From CAG-238 sp022764365 (lineage in GTDB: Bacteria; Bacillota; Clostridia; Peptostreptococcales; Anaerovoracaceae), in the NCBI GenBank assembly GCA_022764365.1, contig JALERA010000045.1, positions 1-64,000 of the forward strand: 64,000 bases of DNA, written 5' to 3'. The notes under the pieces are model-generated. The model saw only the letters and a program-made list of their open reading frames with translations. It had not been told where the DNA came from and did not search any database. The position numbers were made by a program, and so were the translations under genes. Every line of letters starts with the position of its first letter. The first letter of the stretch is position 1. Below are positions 15,649 through 24,506 of this stretch, in pieces.

Positions 15649-17209
15649 AGACTGCTTGCAGTTGGATTCTTTTAGAAAATGTATCGTAGTGGCCGGTGAA
15701 AAGCATATGGATAACCGCATCAAAGCCGTGTCCGTACTGGATGCGGCAACTCCGGCGGAGGCACTTGCCTGCAACGGAAACAGCGGCACCATGATTCTCA
15801 CGACTTTTGCGGGAATGAAGAAAGATACCAAAGCACAGTGCGAAACAATCAAAGAACTTGCAAAAGCAGGTGTTCCGGCGATTGTGTTTTTCCAGCGAGA
15901 GAAAAGCGCGCGTCCGGTTGACAAAGAGGTAACCGCGGCTGCCGACACGGCGGGAATTCCGCTGCTTCTCATGGTAGACGGCGAGGGCATGGACTATTCC
16001 AAGATCATCGCCGAGGTCATGGAGCAGGTGCTGTACGGCAACAATTTCAAGAACAGTCTCATAAACAACACGATTTTCCATCTGCTGAACTTCGAGAAGC
16101 ATTCGAGCTTCCAGCAGGCTTTGCACGAGGCTGCCGTGAACAACGACTTCCAGGCTGTTCTGCTCAGCGAGGAATTCAACCCGGTTTTCACGGTTGAAAC
16201 GCGCCATCAGGCAACCATAAACGAAGTAATCCGGCGCGGCAGAGAAGTTGCGCTGAATCTGGGGCACATCTACAGCCTCATCGAGATAAACGGCGTGCTC
16301 ACTTACTGGGGGCTTCTTTATCTCAATAACGAAAAATATTATTTGTTCATCGTGGACAACGACGACAATTATTCGGCGGGCGAAATCACCAAGCTTGCCG
16401 AAATCATAGAGCTTGCAATGGGCATGTGGAAGTTCACGCCGGAGCGGGATGCGAAGGCGGAGCTTGTCAAGGCACTCATGAGAGGAAACAAGAGCCTTGC
16501 GTATTCCCTTCGCGAGGAGGCGGGAATCCGCGCATCGGATATTTTGTCCGTGGTCTATGCAAGAGGCATTGAAACCGGCATGGCGGACGAGATTATCGAC
16601 GAATATATGGAAAAAGGTCTTCTGAACATCATCAAGATAACCGAGGACAATGAAAGCTACGCGGTTCTGCTGCGCGGCGAAAAACTCGGAGAAGATGAGG
16701 ATATTTCAGAGATGGCGGTGTGCGTTTCCTTCTTTGACAGACTCAAGGAAAACAAGACGGTTCGTATTTTCCATGTAACCGGTGTTGACCGCATCGAAGG
16801 AGCCGGGGACGGCTTCCGGCTGATCGGCGAGACCTGGGCGTTTGTCGAAAATATTTTCCCGTATAAGAGAGTCTTCTCGAAATACGAACTTGCGCTTGTA
16901 AGCAACTGCATCAACATCCAGGTTCAGGGCGGACACCTCAAGAAAAACTACATGGATCTTTTGGACCCGTTCCGCAAGGAAGGGGACAACAAGTCCAGAC
17001 AGCTTCTCGAAACGCTTGAGACCTTTGCTTTGGATGCGGGCATGAACAGCGGCAAGACGGCGGAGTTTATGGGCATACATACGAACACCGTTCAGTACAG
17101 GCTCAAAAAAATCAACGACCTTCTGGGTGCGGAAATCACGGGAAATCGTGTCATCCCGGGTCTTACGATTGCGCTTGCCCTGCAGAGAATGGAAAACGCA
17201 AAGAAATAG
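15632..17209 (+). CDS. PucR family transcriptional regulator
   Basis: A 525-residue regulator. The N-terminal part (about 1-125, starting KVTVKDCLQLDSFRKCIVVAG) is the PucR/purine-catabolism-regulator-like domain. The C-terminal part (about 450-520, GKTAEFMGIHTNTVQYRLKK) is the PucR-type helix-turn-helix. The middle resembles a GGDEF-like ligand domain in length but has no catalytic motif that I can see. Its start lies within ftsH, giving a 17-base overlap, so it is probably co-transcribed. PucR proteins often control nitrogen, purine or amino-acid genes; no target is evident here. Confidence 0.85.
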   Translation: MKVTVKDCLQLDSFRKCIVVAGEKHMDNRIKAVSVLDAATPAEALACNGNSGTMILTTFAGMKKDTKAQCETIKELAKAGVPAIVFFQREKSARPVDKEVTAAADTAGIPLLLMVDGEGMDYSKIIAEVMEQVLYGNNFKNSLINNTIFHLLNFEKHSSFQQALHEAAVNNDFQAVLLSEEFNPVFTVETRHQATINEVIRRGREVALNLGHIYSLIEINGVLTYWGLLYLNNEKYYLFIVDNDDNYSAGEITKLAEIIELAMGMWKFTPERDAKAELVKALMRGNKSLAYSLREEAGIRASDILSVVYARGIETGMADEIIDEYMEKGLLNIIKITEDNESYAVLLRGEKLGEDEDISEMAVCVSFFDRLKENKTVRIFHVTGVDRIEGAGDGFRLIGETWAFVENIFPYKRVFSKYELALVSNCINIQVQGGHLKKNYMDLLDPFRKEGDNKSRQLLETLETFALDAGMNSGKTAEFMGIHTNTVQYRLKKINDLLGAEITGNRVIPGLTIALALQRMENAKK

Positions 17210-17246
17210 GAAACAGGAAAATAAAGTAATATATTGGAAAAAATAT

Positions 17247-18221
17247 ATGAATGCAAAAGTTTTAAAAATAGGAAATGTTGAACTTGACAGTCCCTTCCTG
17301 CTTGCGCCCATGGCCGGAATTACCGATGGGCCGTTTCGCCGCATCTGCCGCGAAATGGGGGCAGGGCTTGTGTACTCCGAAATGGTGAGTGCAAAGGGGC
17401 TTTGGTTTAAAGACAAAAATACAGGCAGGCTCCTCGAAATCTTAGATGGCGAGGAGCCTGTGGCGTACCAGCTTTTTGGGCATGAACCGGAAATCATGGC
17501 ATTTGCGGCAGAGACTCTGGCCGGCCGAGGCAATGTAATCTTTGACATTAATATGGGCTGCCCGGTGCCGAAGGTCGTAAAAAACGGGGAAGGCTCGGCC
17601 TTGATGAAGGATCCGCAGCTTGTTTTTGATCTCGTGGAAGCTGCGGTAAAAGGTGCCGGCAAGCCGGTGACGGTCAAAATCCGTGCAGGCTGGGACGAGG
17701 CTTCCGTCAATGCTGTGGAAATCGCACGCGCCGCCGCGGCGGGCGGAGCCGCCGCGGTCGCGGTCCACGCCCGGACGCGCGAACAGTTTTACAGCGGCCG
17801 GGCGGACCGCGCCGTCATCGCCGCCGTTAAGCATGCAGTATCAATCCCGGTCATCGGAAACGGCGACGTGACGGACGGCGCGTCCGGAATGAGCATGATG
17901 GATGAAACCGGATGCGATTTTGTCATGGTCGGACGCGGCGCACTCGGAAATCCGTGGATTTTCAGAGAACTGAATGCCGCATGGAAGGGTACTGAGCCGC
18001 CTGCTGCCCCGAGCATGGAAGACAAGAAACAGATGATGATAAGGCATTTTCGCGACGTCCTTGCGCTGAAAGGCGAGTATGCGGCGGTTCGCGAGATGCG
18101 AAAGCATGTCGGCTGGTATCTGAAGGGCCTGCCGGGCTCGGCAGCTTTTCGCGGCATGGTAAATCAGATTACAAAGGCGCAGGAACTCGAAAGCGCCATA
18201 AGAAATCTTGGATGCAGATAG
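17247..18221 (+). CDS. dus: tRNA-dihydrouridine synthase
   Basis: A flavoenzyme that reduces uridines in tRNA. The TIM-barrel motifs are LAPMAGITDGPFRR, the active-site MGCPVPKV (catalytic Cys), VKIRAGWD, AVHARTREQFYSG and VIGNGDVTD. The length of 324 residues fits the DusB group. The start at 17247 was chosen by alignment to the family N-terminus; the ribosome site is weak. dus genes often lie near ftsH in Firmicutes. Confidence 0.94.
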   Translation: MNAKVLKIGNVELDSPFLLAPMAGITDGPFRRICREMGAGLVYSEMVSAKGLWFKDKNTGRLLEILDGEEPVAYQLFGHEPEIMAFAAETLAGRGNVIFDINMGCPVPKVVKNGEGSALMKDPQLVFDLVEAAVKGAGKPVTVKIRAGWDEASVNAVEIARAAAAGGAAAVAVHARTREQFYSGRADRAVIAAVKHAVSIPVIGNGDVTDGASGMSMMDETGCDFVMVGRGALGNPWIFRELNAAWKGTEPPAAPSMEDKKQMMIRHFRDVLALKGEYAAVREMRKHVGWYLKGLPGSAAFRGMVNQITKAQELESAIRNLGCR

Positions 18222-18251
18222 CTTAAATAGCCAAGTTTCAAGGGAAAACAG

Positions 18252-18818
18252 ATGAAAGAGTTATTTGAGATTTTTATTGCTTCCGCCAAGGTGGGAGCCT
18301 TGACGTTCGGCGGCGGATATGCGATGCTGCCGATTTTACAGAGAGAGATAGTCGAAAACAAAGGGTGGAATTCCGAAGCGGAAATCCTGGATTATTATGC
18401 GCTGGCGCAGTGCCTTCCGGGGATTCTGATGGTGAACACCCTTGCTTTTGTCGGAAAAAACAGAAAAGGCAATATCGGAGCGGTCTTTGCTGCACTTGGC
18501 GCGGCCGCTCCTTCCTTTCTTATAATCACCATTATTGCGACGGTGCTCACGGCATTTGCAGATGTTCCCGCGGTCAAAAATGCTTTTGCGGGAATCAGGG
18601 TCTGCGTGTGCGTGCTGATTTTTAATGCCATAACCAAACTTTGGAAAAGCGCGATTGCGGACATTAAATGTCTTCTGTTGTTCCTGGCGGTTCTGACTGC
18701 GTCGCTCTTGCTGGATGTGACTCCGATTCTGTTCGTTGTCGTTTCGGCGCTCCTTGGAATTGCAATTACAATGCTTTCGGCGCGCAAAACATCCGGTGCA
18801 CATGCGGATGACGCGTAG
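18252..18818 (+). CDS. chromate transporter family protein, first half
   Basis: A 188-residue membrane protein with the CHR domain signature FGGGYAMLPILQREIVE near the N-terminus and a LPGILMVNT motif. This is the short-chain (single-domain) type, which works as a pair with the next gene. The family exports chromate in some bacteria, but substrates in anaerobes are often unknown. Confidence 0.9.
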   Translation: MKELFEIFIASAKVGALTFGGGYAMLPILQREIVENKGWNSEAEILDYYALAQCLPGILMVNTLAFVGKNRKGNIGAVFAALGAAAPSFLIITIIATVLTAFADVPAVKNAFAGIRVCVCVLIFNAITKLWKSAIADIKCLLLFLAVLTASLLLDVTPILFVVVSALLGIAITMLSARKTSGAHADDA

Positions 18819-18835
18819 GAAGGGGGTGCATCGAA

Positions 18836-19420
18836 ATGATACAACTCCGGCTGTTCTATGAATTTCTCAAGATCGGACTCTTTGCGGTCGGCGGCGGCAT
18901 GGCGGCACTTCCGTTCATACAGGACATGGCAGAGCGCACGGGCTGGTGCACGAGTGCACAGATTGCGGATATGCTTGCGGTTTCCGAATCCACGCCCGGG
19001 CCGATCGGAATCAACATGGCAACCTATGTGGGCTTTGAAGTCGGCGGAATTACGGGTGCCCTGGCCGCAACGCTGGGTGTTGTGATTCCCGGGGTCATTC
19101 TCGTCATCCTTGTGATGGCGATAATCGGCAAGTTCCGCGGAAACAAGCTCGTCGAAGGTGCCTTTTACGGACTGCGGCCTGCATCGACGGCGTTGATTGC
19201 CGCTGCTGGGGTTTTGGTGTGTGAGATTACGTTTTTAAACCTTGATTTGTATGCGGAGACAGAGAATATCGCAAACCTTTTGAACTTCAAAGCTTTTGTG
19301 CTTGCGGCTGTTTTGCTCGTCCTTACGCGCGCCGTAAAACCTACGAAAAATCTGCACCCTGTCATTTTTATTGCTTTTTCCGCGGTGGTGGGAATTGCGT
19401 TTTCTTTTGCGGGTGTGTAG
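18836..19420 (+). CDS. chromate transporter family protein, second half
   Basis: A 194-residue partner of the previous gene, 17 bases downstream, with the matching motif AVGGGMAALPFIQDMAERTGW and the STPGPIGINMATYVG block. Several hydrophobic helices are present. Two short CHR genes in tandem are the usual arrangement, thought to form a heterodimer with opposite membrane orientation. Confidence 0.9.
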   Translation: MIQLRLFYEFLKIGLFAVGGGMAALPFIQDMAERTGWCTSAQIADMLAVSESTPGPIGINMATYVGFEVGGITGALAATLGVVIPGVILVILVMAIIGKFRGNKLVEGAFYGLRPASTALIAAAGVLVCEITFLNLDLYAETENIANLLNFKAFVLAAVLLVLTRAVKPTKNLHPVIFIAFSAVVGIAFSFAGV

Positions 19421-19449
19421 TTGACACGGCATTGAATTGCCACTATAAT
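19421..19449 (+). promoter_or_regulatory. strong sigma-A type promoter
   Basis: Consensus TTGACA (19421-19426) and TATAAT (19444-19449) with a 17-base spacer start immediately after the preceding stop codon and serve the gene at 19507. Confidence 0.8.
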
Positions 19450-19506
19450 AAACATATCTATACGAAATTTTAGCAATAAGAATTAACAATTTTGGAGGAA
19501 ATCATT

Positions 19507-20868
19507 ATGCAACAGAAATCAACTGCAAAACTGGTTGTATGCATTGTGGGCACGGTGGTGTTTGCCTTGCTTGGAATCAGAAACTTTGTATCTTTGGTAC
19601 AGGACCTCGGATACATTATTGAAGGGTATGGCGGAGTCTCGTTCCTTCTCAGAGATTTAGTCGGCGTGCTCGGATATTTGGTACTGGCAGCCGGAACTTT
19701 GGTGCTCGGTCTCGACAAGGTGGACAAAAAGCTTGGAATCCTTGCTTTTGCCGGTGCGTGTGCCGCAGCACTTTCTCAGTTTATATCGCTCATCATGGGA
19801 TTTTCATACGGAAACTATCTTGTATGGAATGCCTATGTATATGAGGAAAATTTTAACTTCCTCTGCTTCCTGCCGAGCTTCTTCGAATTCCTTGCATATG
19901 CAGCTTTTGCGCTTGCTCTGGCATTCGGCCTTTTGAAAGCGTTTTCCGCAAAGAAATACCTGTTTAAGAACCTTTGGTTTGTACCGGCAGCAGTCCTTCT
20001 GTTTGCAAGAATTATCTTTGTAATCTGCTATGCAATCTACGATTATGATTGGTACGGTGCATACGGGATGTCGTTTTTCGGCGTAGTCTGGACTGTATTT
20101 GAACTTGTGGGAATGTGTGCAGGCGGAATTCTTGTGCTCAACCCGGAACTTCTTCCGGCATCCGCGCCGCAGGCATATGCACAGCAGGCATATGCACAGC
20201 CTGACGGAAGTTATGCGGCACCGGGCGGATATGCACAGCCGGGTGCGCAGACTTACGGCACTCAGGCCGAGGCACAGGCACGTCAGTATTATGCACAGCC
20301 GCAGAAACCGGACGGCTATTGCGACATGCTTAAGCATGTATTGCTCTTGCTTTTCACTTTCGGTATCTGGCAGTTTATTTGGATTTACAGAACCACGGAG
20401 TTCTTAAACCGTACACCGAATGAACCTCCGAGAAGCGGAGTTTCTCAGCTTCTGCTTTGCATGTTCGTTCCGTTTTACATCATTTACTGGGTTTACGCAA
20501 GCTGTAAGAGAATCGACAAGCTGGCATATTACAACGGCATTCAGGGTGAAATTACGGTTATGTGCGTACTGTTTGAAATCTTTATAGCAATTCTTGCTCC
20601 GATTTTCATGCAGGATAAACTCAACAATATTGTTACATTCAGGAATATTCCGCCGGCCGGCGTGGATCCTGCATATCAGCAGGCACAGCAGGCGGCATGG
20701 CAGCAGGCTCAGGCACAAGCGCAGACCTATCAGGCTCAGCCGCAGCCGCAGGCTGCACCGCAGCAGCCACCTGTTTATCAGCAGACTGCAGAACCTGTAG
20801 TAACGCCTGTGCAGCAGACCGCAGAACCTGTAGTAACGCCGATTGAACCGGCAGAAGACGAAAATTAA
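19507..20868 (+). CDS. multi-pass membrane protein with DUF4234-like domain
   Basis: A 453-residue protein. Residues about 1-215 hold five or six hydrophobic helices. A linker (about 215-275) is rich in Gln, Ala, Tyr and Pro (AQQAYAQ and similar). Residues about 275-380 (DMLKHVLLLLFTFGIWQFIW and after) resemble the DUF4234 membrane domain, and a second Gln/Ala/Pro-rich tail ends with two TAEPVVTPV repeats. The start at 19507 has TTTTGGAGG before it. Low-complexity cytoplasmic arms suggest a scaffold or envelope role, but no function is known. Confidence 0.7.
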   Translation: MQQKSTAKLVVCIVGTVVFALLGIRNFVSLVQDLGYIIEGYGGVSFLLRDLVGVLGYLVLAAGTLVLGLDKVDKKLGILAFAGACAAALSQFISLIMGFSYGNYLVWNAYVYEENFNFLCFLPSFFEFLAYAAFALALAFGLLKAFSAKKYLFKNLWFVPAAVLLFARIIFVICYAIYDYDWYGAYGMSFFGVVWTVFELVGMCAGGILVLNPELLPASAPQAYAQQAYAQPDGSYAAPGGYAQPGAQTYGTQAEAQARQYYAQPQKPDGYCDMLKHVLLLLFTFGIWQFIWIYRTTEFLNRTPNEPPRSGVSQLLLCMFVPFYIIYWVYASCKRIDKLAYYNGIQGEITVMCVLFEIFIAILAPIFMQDKLNNIVTFRNIPPAGVDPAYQQAQQAAWQQAQAQAQTYQAQPQPQAAPQQPPVYQQTAEPVVTPVQQTAEPVVTPIEPAEDEN

Positions 20869-20881
20869 CAATAGATGCAAA

Positions 20882-20912
20882 ATGCGGAGAGCCTCCCGGC
20901 TCTCCGTTTGAT
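20882..20912 (+). terminator. terminator after the DUF4234-like gene
   Basis: GCGGAGAGCC and GGCTCTCCGT form a 10-base stem with a TCCC loop; only a short T-stretch follows, so read-through to the lipoprotein is possible. Confidence 0.55.
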
Positions 20913-20936
20913 AGTTTACACAAGAGGGATTTTACA

Positions 20937-21719
20937 ATGAGAAGAAAAAACATGCTCAAAAAAGTATTTGCACTTACCGCAGCACTGACACTTCTGACGA
21001 CACTTGCCGCATGCGGAAACAGCGATGACAACAAAAATGTCGAACCGGGCAGCACACAGGTGCAGGTGGACCAAATCACCTGTCATGCGAAATATAAGGA
21101 AGCGATGCAGAACATGCTCGATAACCGCGTTTTTCCAAACGGTGAACAGCTTTATGTGAACGATGGGGATGAGGCCTCCGTATGGGGCGATAACCAATTT
21201 GCGATTACGGATATCGACGGGGACGGCATGGACGAACTTCTGATTAATTTCAACAACGCACCGGTAGTCGGCGAGGTTTTTTATATCTTTAAGTATGACC
21301 AGGAAAAAGATGCGATTACGGAAGAATTTTCGGAATTTCCGGCTGTGGACTTTTTCGATAACGGCTATGTGACGGTGGGAGCATCCCATAATCAGGGGCT
21401 GGCGGGAGATTTCTGGCCTTACGAAATCTACAAGTATGACGCAGACAAAGACGCATACGAAATGAAGTATTACATAGACGCATGGAGCAAGGAATTTTTC
21501 CCGGAAGACTTCGACGGCAACCCGTATCCTGACGCTGTTGACACGAGCAAAACCGGACTTGTTTACTACATTTACGAGGATCTGACCAAGTCCGTGGATC
21601 CGGTCGATAAATCCGCTTACGATAAAATCGTCGCAGAGACATACGGTCCGGCAGCGGAAGTCACAGTGGATTATAAAGACATCACACAGGACAATATCGA
21701 CGCAATAACTTCGGCCTGA
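20937..21719 (+). CDS. predicted lipoprotein, function unknown
   Basis: A 260-residue secreted protein with a clear lipoprotein signal: basic start (MRRKNMLKK), hydrophobic core, lipobox LAAC near residues 20-23, then a Ser/Asp/Asn linker. The mature part is acidic and includes a DIDGDGMDELLINF stretch that looks like an Asp-rich calcium-binding or FG-GAP-like loop. No transporter genes are adjacent. The role is unknown. Confidence 0.75.
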   Translation: MRRKNMLKKVFALTAALTLLTTLAACGNSDDNKNVEPGSTQVQVDQITCHAKYKEAMQNMLDNRVFPNGEQLYVNDGDEASVWGDNQFAITDIDGDGMDELLINFNNAPVVGEVFYIFKYDQEKDAITEEFSEFPAVDFFDNGYVTVGASHNQGLAGDFWPYEIYKYDADKDAYEMKYYIDAWSKEFFPEDFDGNPYPDAVDTSKTGLVYYIYEDLTKSVDPVDKSAYDKIVAETYGPAAEVTVDYKDITQDNIDAITSA

Positions 21720-21744
21720 TACTGGTGGAGTAAGATTACAAATC

Positions 21745-21806
21745 ATCCACGCACGGTCGCGTGGATGCACATAGACAAAAATAGGAAGCCCACGCAGGCT
21801 TCCTAT
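21745..21806. terminator. two-stem terminator between convergent genes
   Basis: CATCCACGC/GCGTGGATG (21745-21768) is followed by AGGAAGCC/GGCTTCCT with an AT-rich tail (21782-21806). It lies between the lipoprotein gene and the oppositely oriented transposase gene and may act in both directions. Confidence 0.7.
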
Positions 21807-21830
21807 TTTGACAAATTCAATTATTTAAAA

Positions 21831-22610
21831 TTACAACTTTTCGACCTCTTCAGTAGAAAGCCCGGTTATTTCTGCGATGTCAGCGGTCGGGATTTTTTTC
21901 GCCTTCATGCTTTTCGCAATTTCACGCTGCTTCTGTGCAGCGCCCTCATCGTATCCATAGTGCCAACGAATCTTCAATTCTTCTTCTATCGTCATAATCT
22001 GTGTCACCTCCGCATCGTGGTTGACTTCCTCGACCTTTTCGTGGATGCGTTTGACGAAGTCGTCATTTTCATCGACCTCCTCACACTTCACATAGGTAAA
22101 GAAAGTTTCCAGTTCTTTCGGAATCTTGCCCTTCGGACAATTGATTGCTAAGATTATTGTATAGGTTTCATCGTTTAATTGCAACTGTAAATTTTTATCA
22201 GTCATTTGAAATTGATAGACTGCTTCGCCCATTTCAAACGGGTCTTTCATGAAGATAAAAATGACATAGCTTGGCTTGAGGTCTTTGTAATCTCTGCCTT
22301 TCTTCAGGAAGTGCGTGTCCATGCTCGTGTGATAGTAACGGGAACGCTTTGGAAGCTCCGGCTCCTTTTCCACCTGCATTTCAATGTCATATACTTCTTT
22401 TTCGCCCTCGAACAAAACATTCAGCCGCACGGACTTCGAGAGAACCCCTGTAACAATGGTTTTCTCAGGTGTGATTTTAATGTCATTTGGGAAAGTGATG
22501 GATTTGACCTTCTTTCCCGGAAAGAGACGCTGGACGAATTCCGCACAAATCTCCTCGTCCTGCATGACGAGTGCAAACATCAGCTTGTTGCTGAACTTGT
22601 ATCTAGCCAT
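21831..22610 (-). CDS. Rpn/PD-(D/E)XK nuclease family transposase
   Basis: A complete 259-residue member of the family: RYKFSNKLMFALVM at the N-terminus, the core SVRLNVLFEGEKEVYDIEMQ (about 64-83), then RSRYYHTSMD, YKDLKPSYVIFIF and a C-terminal coiled region ending LSTEEVEKL. In family members the core strand usually reads RLDV; here it is RLNV, so one predicted metal-binding aspartate is an asparagine. The start at 22610 has GAGAGGA upstream, better than the ATG at 22625. No terminal inverted repeats were found around it. It is the intact relative of the broken copies at 168 and 22946. Confidence 0.85.
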   Translation of the reverse strand: MARYKFSNKLMFALVMQDEEICAEFVQRLFPGKKVKSITFPNDIKITPEKTIVTGVLSKSVRLNVLFEGEKEVYDIEMQVEKEPELPKRSRYYHTSMDTHFLKKGRDYKDLKPSYVIFIFMKDPFEMGEAVYQFQMTDKNLQLQLNDETYTIILAINCPKGKIPKELETFFTYVKCEEVDENDDFVKRIHEKVEEVNHDAEVTQIMTIEEELKIRWHYGYDEGAAQKQREIAKSMKAKKIPTADIAEITGLSTEEVEKL

Positions 22611-22945
22611 ATTTTTTCCTCTCATCTTCCGAGTCTGCGCGCATGCTCTGATTCATACAGATTCTGTAAGATAATAATAGCATAATATGGAAACAAATAT
22701 AAGTCATATACTGGGAATTGCCCCGAGGAAAATTCCGACAAAATTCGACAAGCGAAGGCGGAAAGCAGATAAAGAGCAAAAAACAGAACGATGGATCCCT
22801 CCGACATTCTCATAAGTTTTAGATTTTTCGAAGAGATAAGAAGTGCTTGTGAAAAAGCAGAAGAAAGCGTAAAAAAAGAGGAAGTATGCCGTGCATAGGA
22901 GATCTGCAGTGCCGGCTTTGTGCAAGGAGGAAAAGACAAACGAGA
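22611..22945. other. gene-free region between two transposase genes
   Basis: No open frame here shows coding features on either strand. It is AT-rich and contains no clear hairpin or repeat. It may be debris from element turnover. Confidence 0.5.
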
Positions 22946-23230
22946 TTATGTAAGCTTATCGACCTGCATTTCGATGGTCAGAAGCACACCGGAATCGGTT
23001 TTCGCCTTGATGTCCATAATGCTGTCTTTATCCAGTATCCACTCGCCCAAATCAATCGGGTTTGTGATTTCAATGTGACGAATCGGGTCGTCCTTTCGCT
23101 CAAGGATAATATTAAGCAGACCGATGAGCGCCGCGCGCGATTCTTCGGTGTCGCTTCCGTAGATGCGGTGAAAGACATAGTCATTATAAAGCGGCATGCG
23201 CGTGCGGTCATTCAGACGCGTTTTGCGGCT
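22946..23230 (-). pseudogene. truncated Rpn/PD-(D/E)XK transposase (N-terminal fragment)
   Basis: About 90 codons match the N-terminal third of the family: TRMPLYNDYVFHRIYGSDTE, then IMDIKAKTDSG and TIEMQVDK, including the core Asp and the ExQ motif. A stop codon follows at 22946 where the family normally continues with a long conserved half. Members are 250-300 residues, so about two thirds are missing. It differs clearly from the other two copies, so it is a separate lineage of the family. Confidence 0.75.
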
Positions 23231-23260
23231 CGCCGCCGCGAAGCTAGCAAAAACACCCAA

Positions 23261-23545
23261 ACCGCCATATATGACCTCTGTTTCGTGTAGGGACTACATG
23301 TTTCACGGGAATTTTCATTGTTTCACGGAGATTTCCGGTCAGGAGGGAGAGGGGGACGATGGGGTACCAAAAAAGAGTACAAATTATACCATTGAAATTT
23401 CAACGGTTTGACGGATTGTTTTTTTTGAGGAATGTCCGTCCGGACAAAAGATAAGCATATCCCGGTGCATATGGGCGGTCGATACACGAAACACCCCCTA
23501 AAAAAACCACTTTGGATGTTTTTGCTAATCCCGGCCGCCCTACAA
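23261..23545. other. gene-free region with short repeats
   Basis: TGTTTCACGG occurs twice (about 23299 and 23320). An ATTGAAATTTCAACGG near-palindrome (23391-23406) resembles sites at 11291 and 61637, and ACACGAAACACCCC at about 23484 resembles a stretch near 61514. No gene was seen. Confidence 0.5.
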
Positions 23546-23578
23546 AAAAAGAAAGCGCAAGCCGCAGCTTGCGCTCAT
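23546..23578 (-). terminator. terminator of the rubrerythrin gene
   Basis: On the minus strand GAGCGCAAGC-TGCG-GCTTGCGCTTTC is followed by a run of seven T. It lies about 15 bases after the stop codon. Confidence 0.85.
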
Positions 23579-23592
23579 CCTTATACGTATGT

Positions 23593-24177
23593 CTAGCCGA
23601 AGTATCTGTCCAGCAGACCCTTGAGTGCCTTGCCGTGTCTAGCTTCGTCGCGTGCCATCTCGTGAACGGTGTCGTGGATGGCGTCGAGGTTGTTCATCTT
23701 TGCAACTTTTGCGAGGTCGAATTTGCCTGCAGTTGCGCCGAATTCACAGTCAACTCTCCAAGCGAGGTTGTCCTTTGTAGTCGCTTTCATGTTCGGCTCT
23801 AAATCTTCGCCTAATAATTCCGCAAACTTCGCAGCGTGTTCCGCTTCTTCGTAAGCTGCTTTTTCCCAGTAGAGGCCGATTTCAGGATAGCCTTCTCTGT
23901 GAGCGATGCGAGCCATACAAAGGTACATGCCGACTTCGGAGCATTCGCCCTGGAAGTTAGCCATAAGCTGCTCGAAGATGTATTTCTTGTCTTCTTCCTT
24001 GATGTCAGGATTATTCTTAACTGTCTTTGCGTAAACACCGTATTCGTGCTCAGCAGCAAGAGTCATTTCGCCTTCAACTTTTTTAAACTTGTCTGCGCCA
24101 ACATGGCAAACCGGACACTCTGCAGGCGGCTGGTCGCCTTCGTGAACATATCCGCAGACTGAACAAACCCATTTCAT
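23593..24177 (-). CDS. reverse rubrerythrin (NADH/rubredoxin-type peroxide reductase)
   Basis: A 194-residue non-haem iron protein that reduces hydrogen peroxide in anaerobes. The rubredoxin domain is N-terminal (Cys5, Cys8, Cys21, Cys24: CSVCG and CPVCH), followed by the four-helix di-iron domain with glutamate/histidine ligands (QGECSEVGM, EEAEHAAKF, EMARDEARHGKA). This order is the reverse of classical rubrerythrin and marks the clostridial oxygen-stress type. GGAGG precedes the start. A single-gene unit with its own terminator. Confidence 0.93.
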   Translation of the reverse strand: MKWVCSVCGYVHEGDQPPAECPVCHVGADKFKKVEGEMTLAAEHEYGVYAKTVKNNPDIKEEDKKYIFEQLMANFQGECSEVGMYLCMARIAHREGYPEIGLYWEKAAYEEAEHAAKFAELLGEDLEPNMKATTKDNLAWRVDCEFGATAGKFDLAKVAKMNNLDAIHDTVHEMARDEARHGKALKGLLDRYFG

Positions 24178-24506
24178 ATTCTGTTACCTCCTTGTAATTC
24201 TCGTGCATACGCACGACGATAGATTCTTTCATACTTCGATATTATCACAAAACGTGGCAGGATGCAATTGTCTAAAACCAAAAAAATCCACAAAATCAGA
24301 CAATCCGTCATGCCGGCACAGCCGTCGTGTCCGGCGGGCGGAAGATATCACCATTTTAACAAAAAATTATCTGGCAGGGCACACAGAATACAGATATAAT
24401 AAAATGGGGTAACGCATCACGCGGCGTGATCGTACGAAACGCGACCGACATCACGCACAGGGGCCGCACCCCGTTTACAATGTTTCAATCGAAAGGAGGA
24501 CTCCGT
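24178..24506. other. leader region before the DUF1538 gene
   Basis: A -10 box TATAAT lies at 24395-24400 (only a weak TGGCAG at -35). A perfect 15-base dyad ATCACGC-G-GCGTGAT (24416-24430) follows, and ATCACGC recurs once about 20 bases later. The dyad sits just after the likely transcription start, as a repressor operator would. I recognise no known riboswitch in the roughly 100-base leader. Confidence 0.5.

Noticed and set aside
22622..22939. 105-codon minus-strand frame after the truncated transposase
   Set aside because: It does not continue the transposase family sequence and has no coding character; kept as gene-free region.
24395..24506. Known riboswitch in the DUF1538 leader
   Set aside because: I could not match guanidine, PreQ1, c-di-AMP or other cores; only the dyad stands out.
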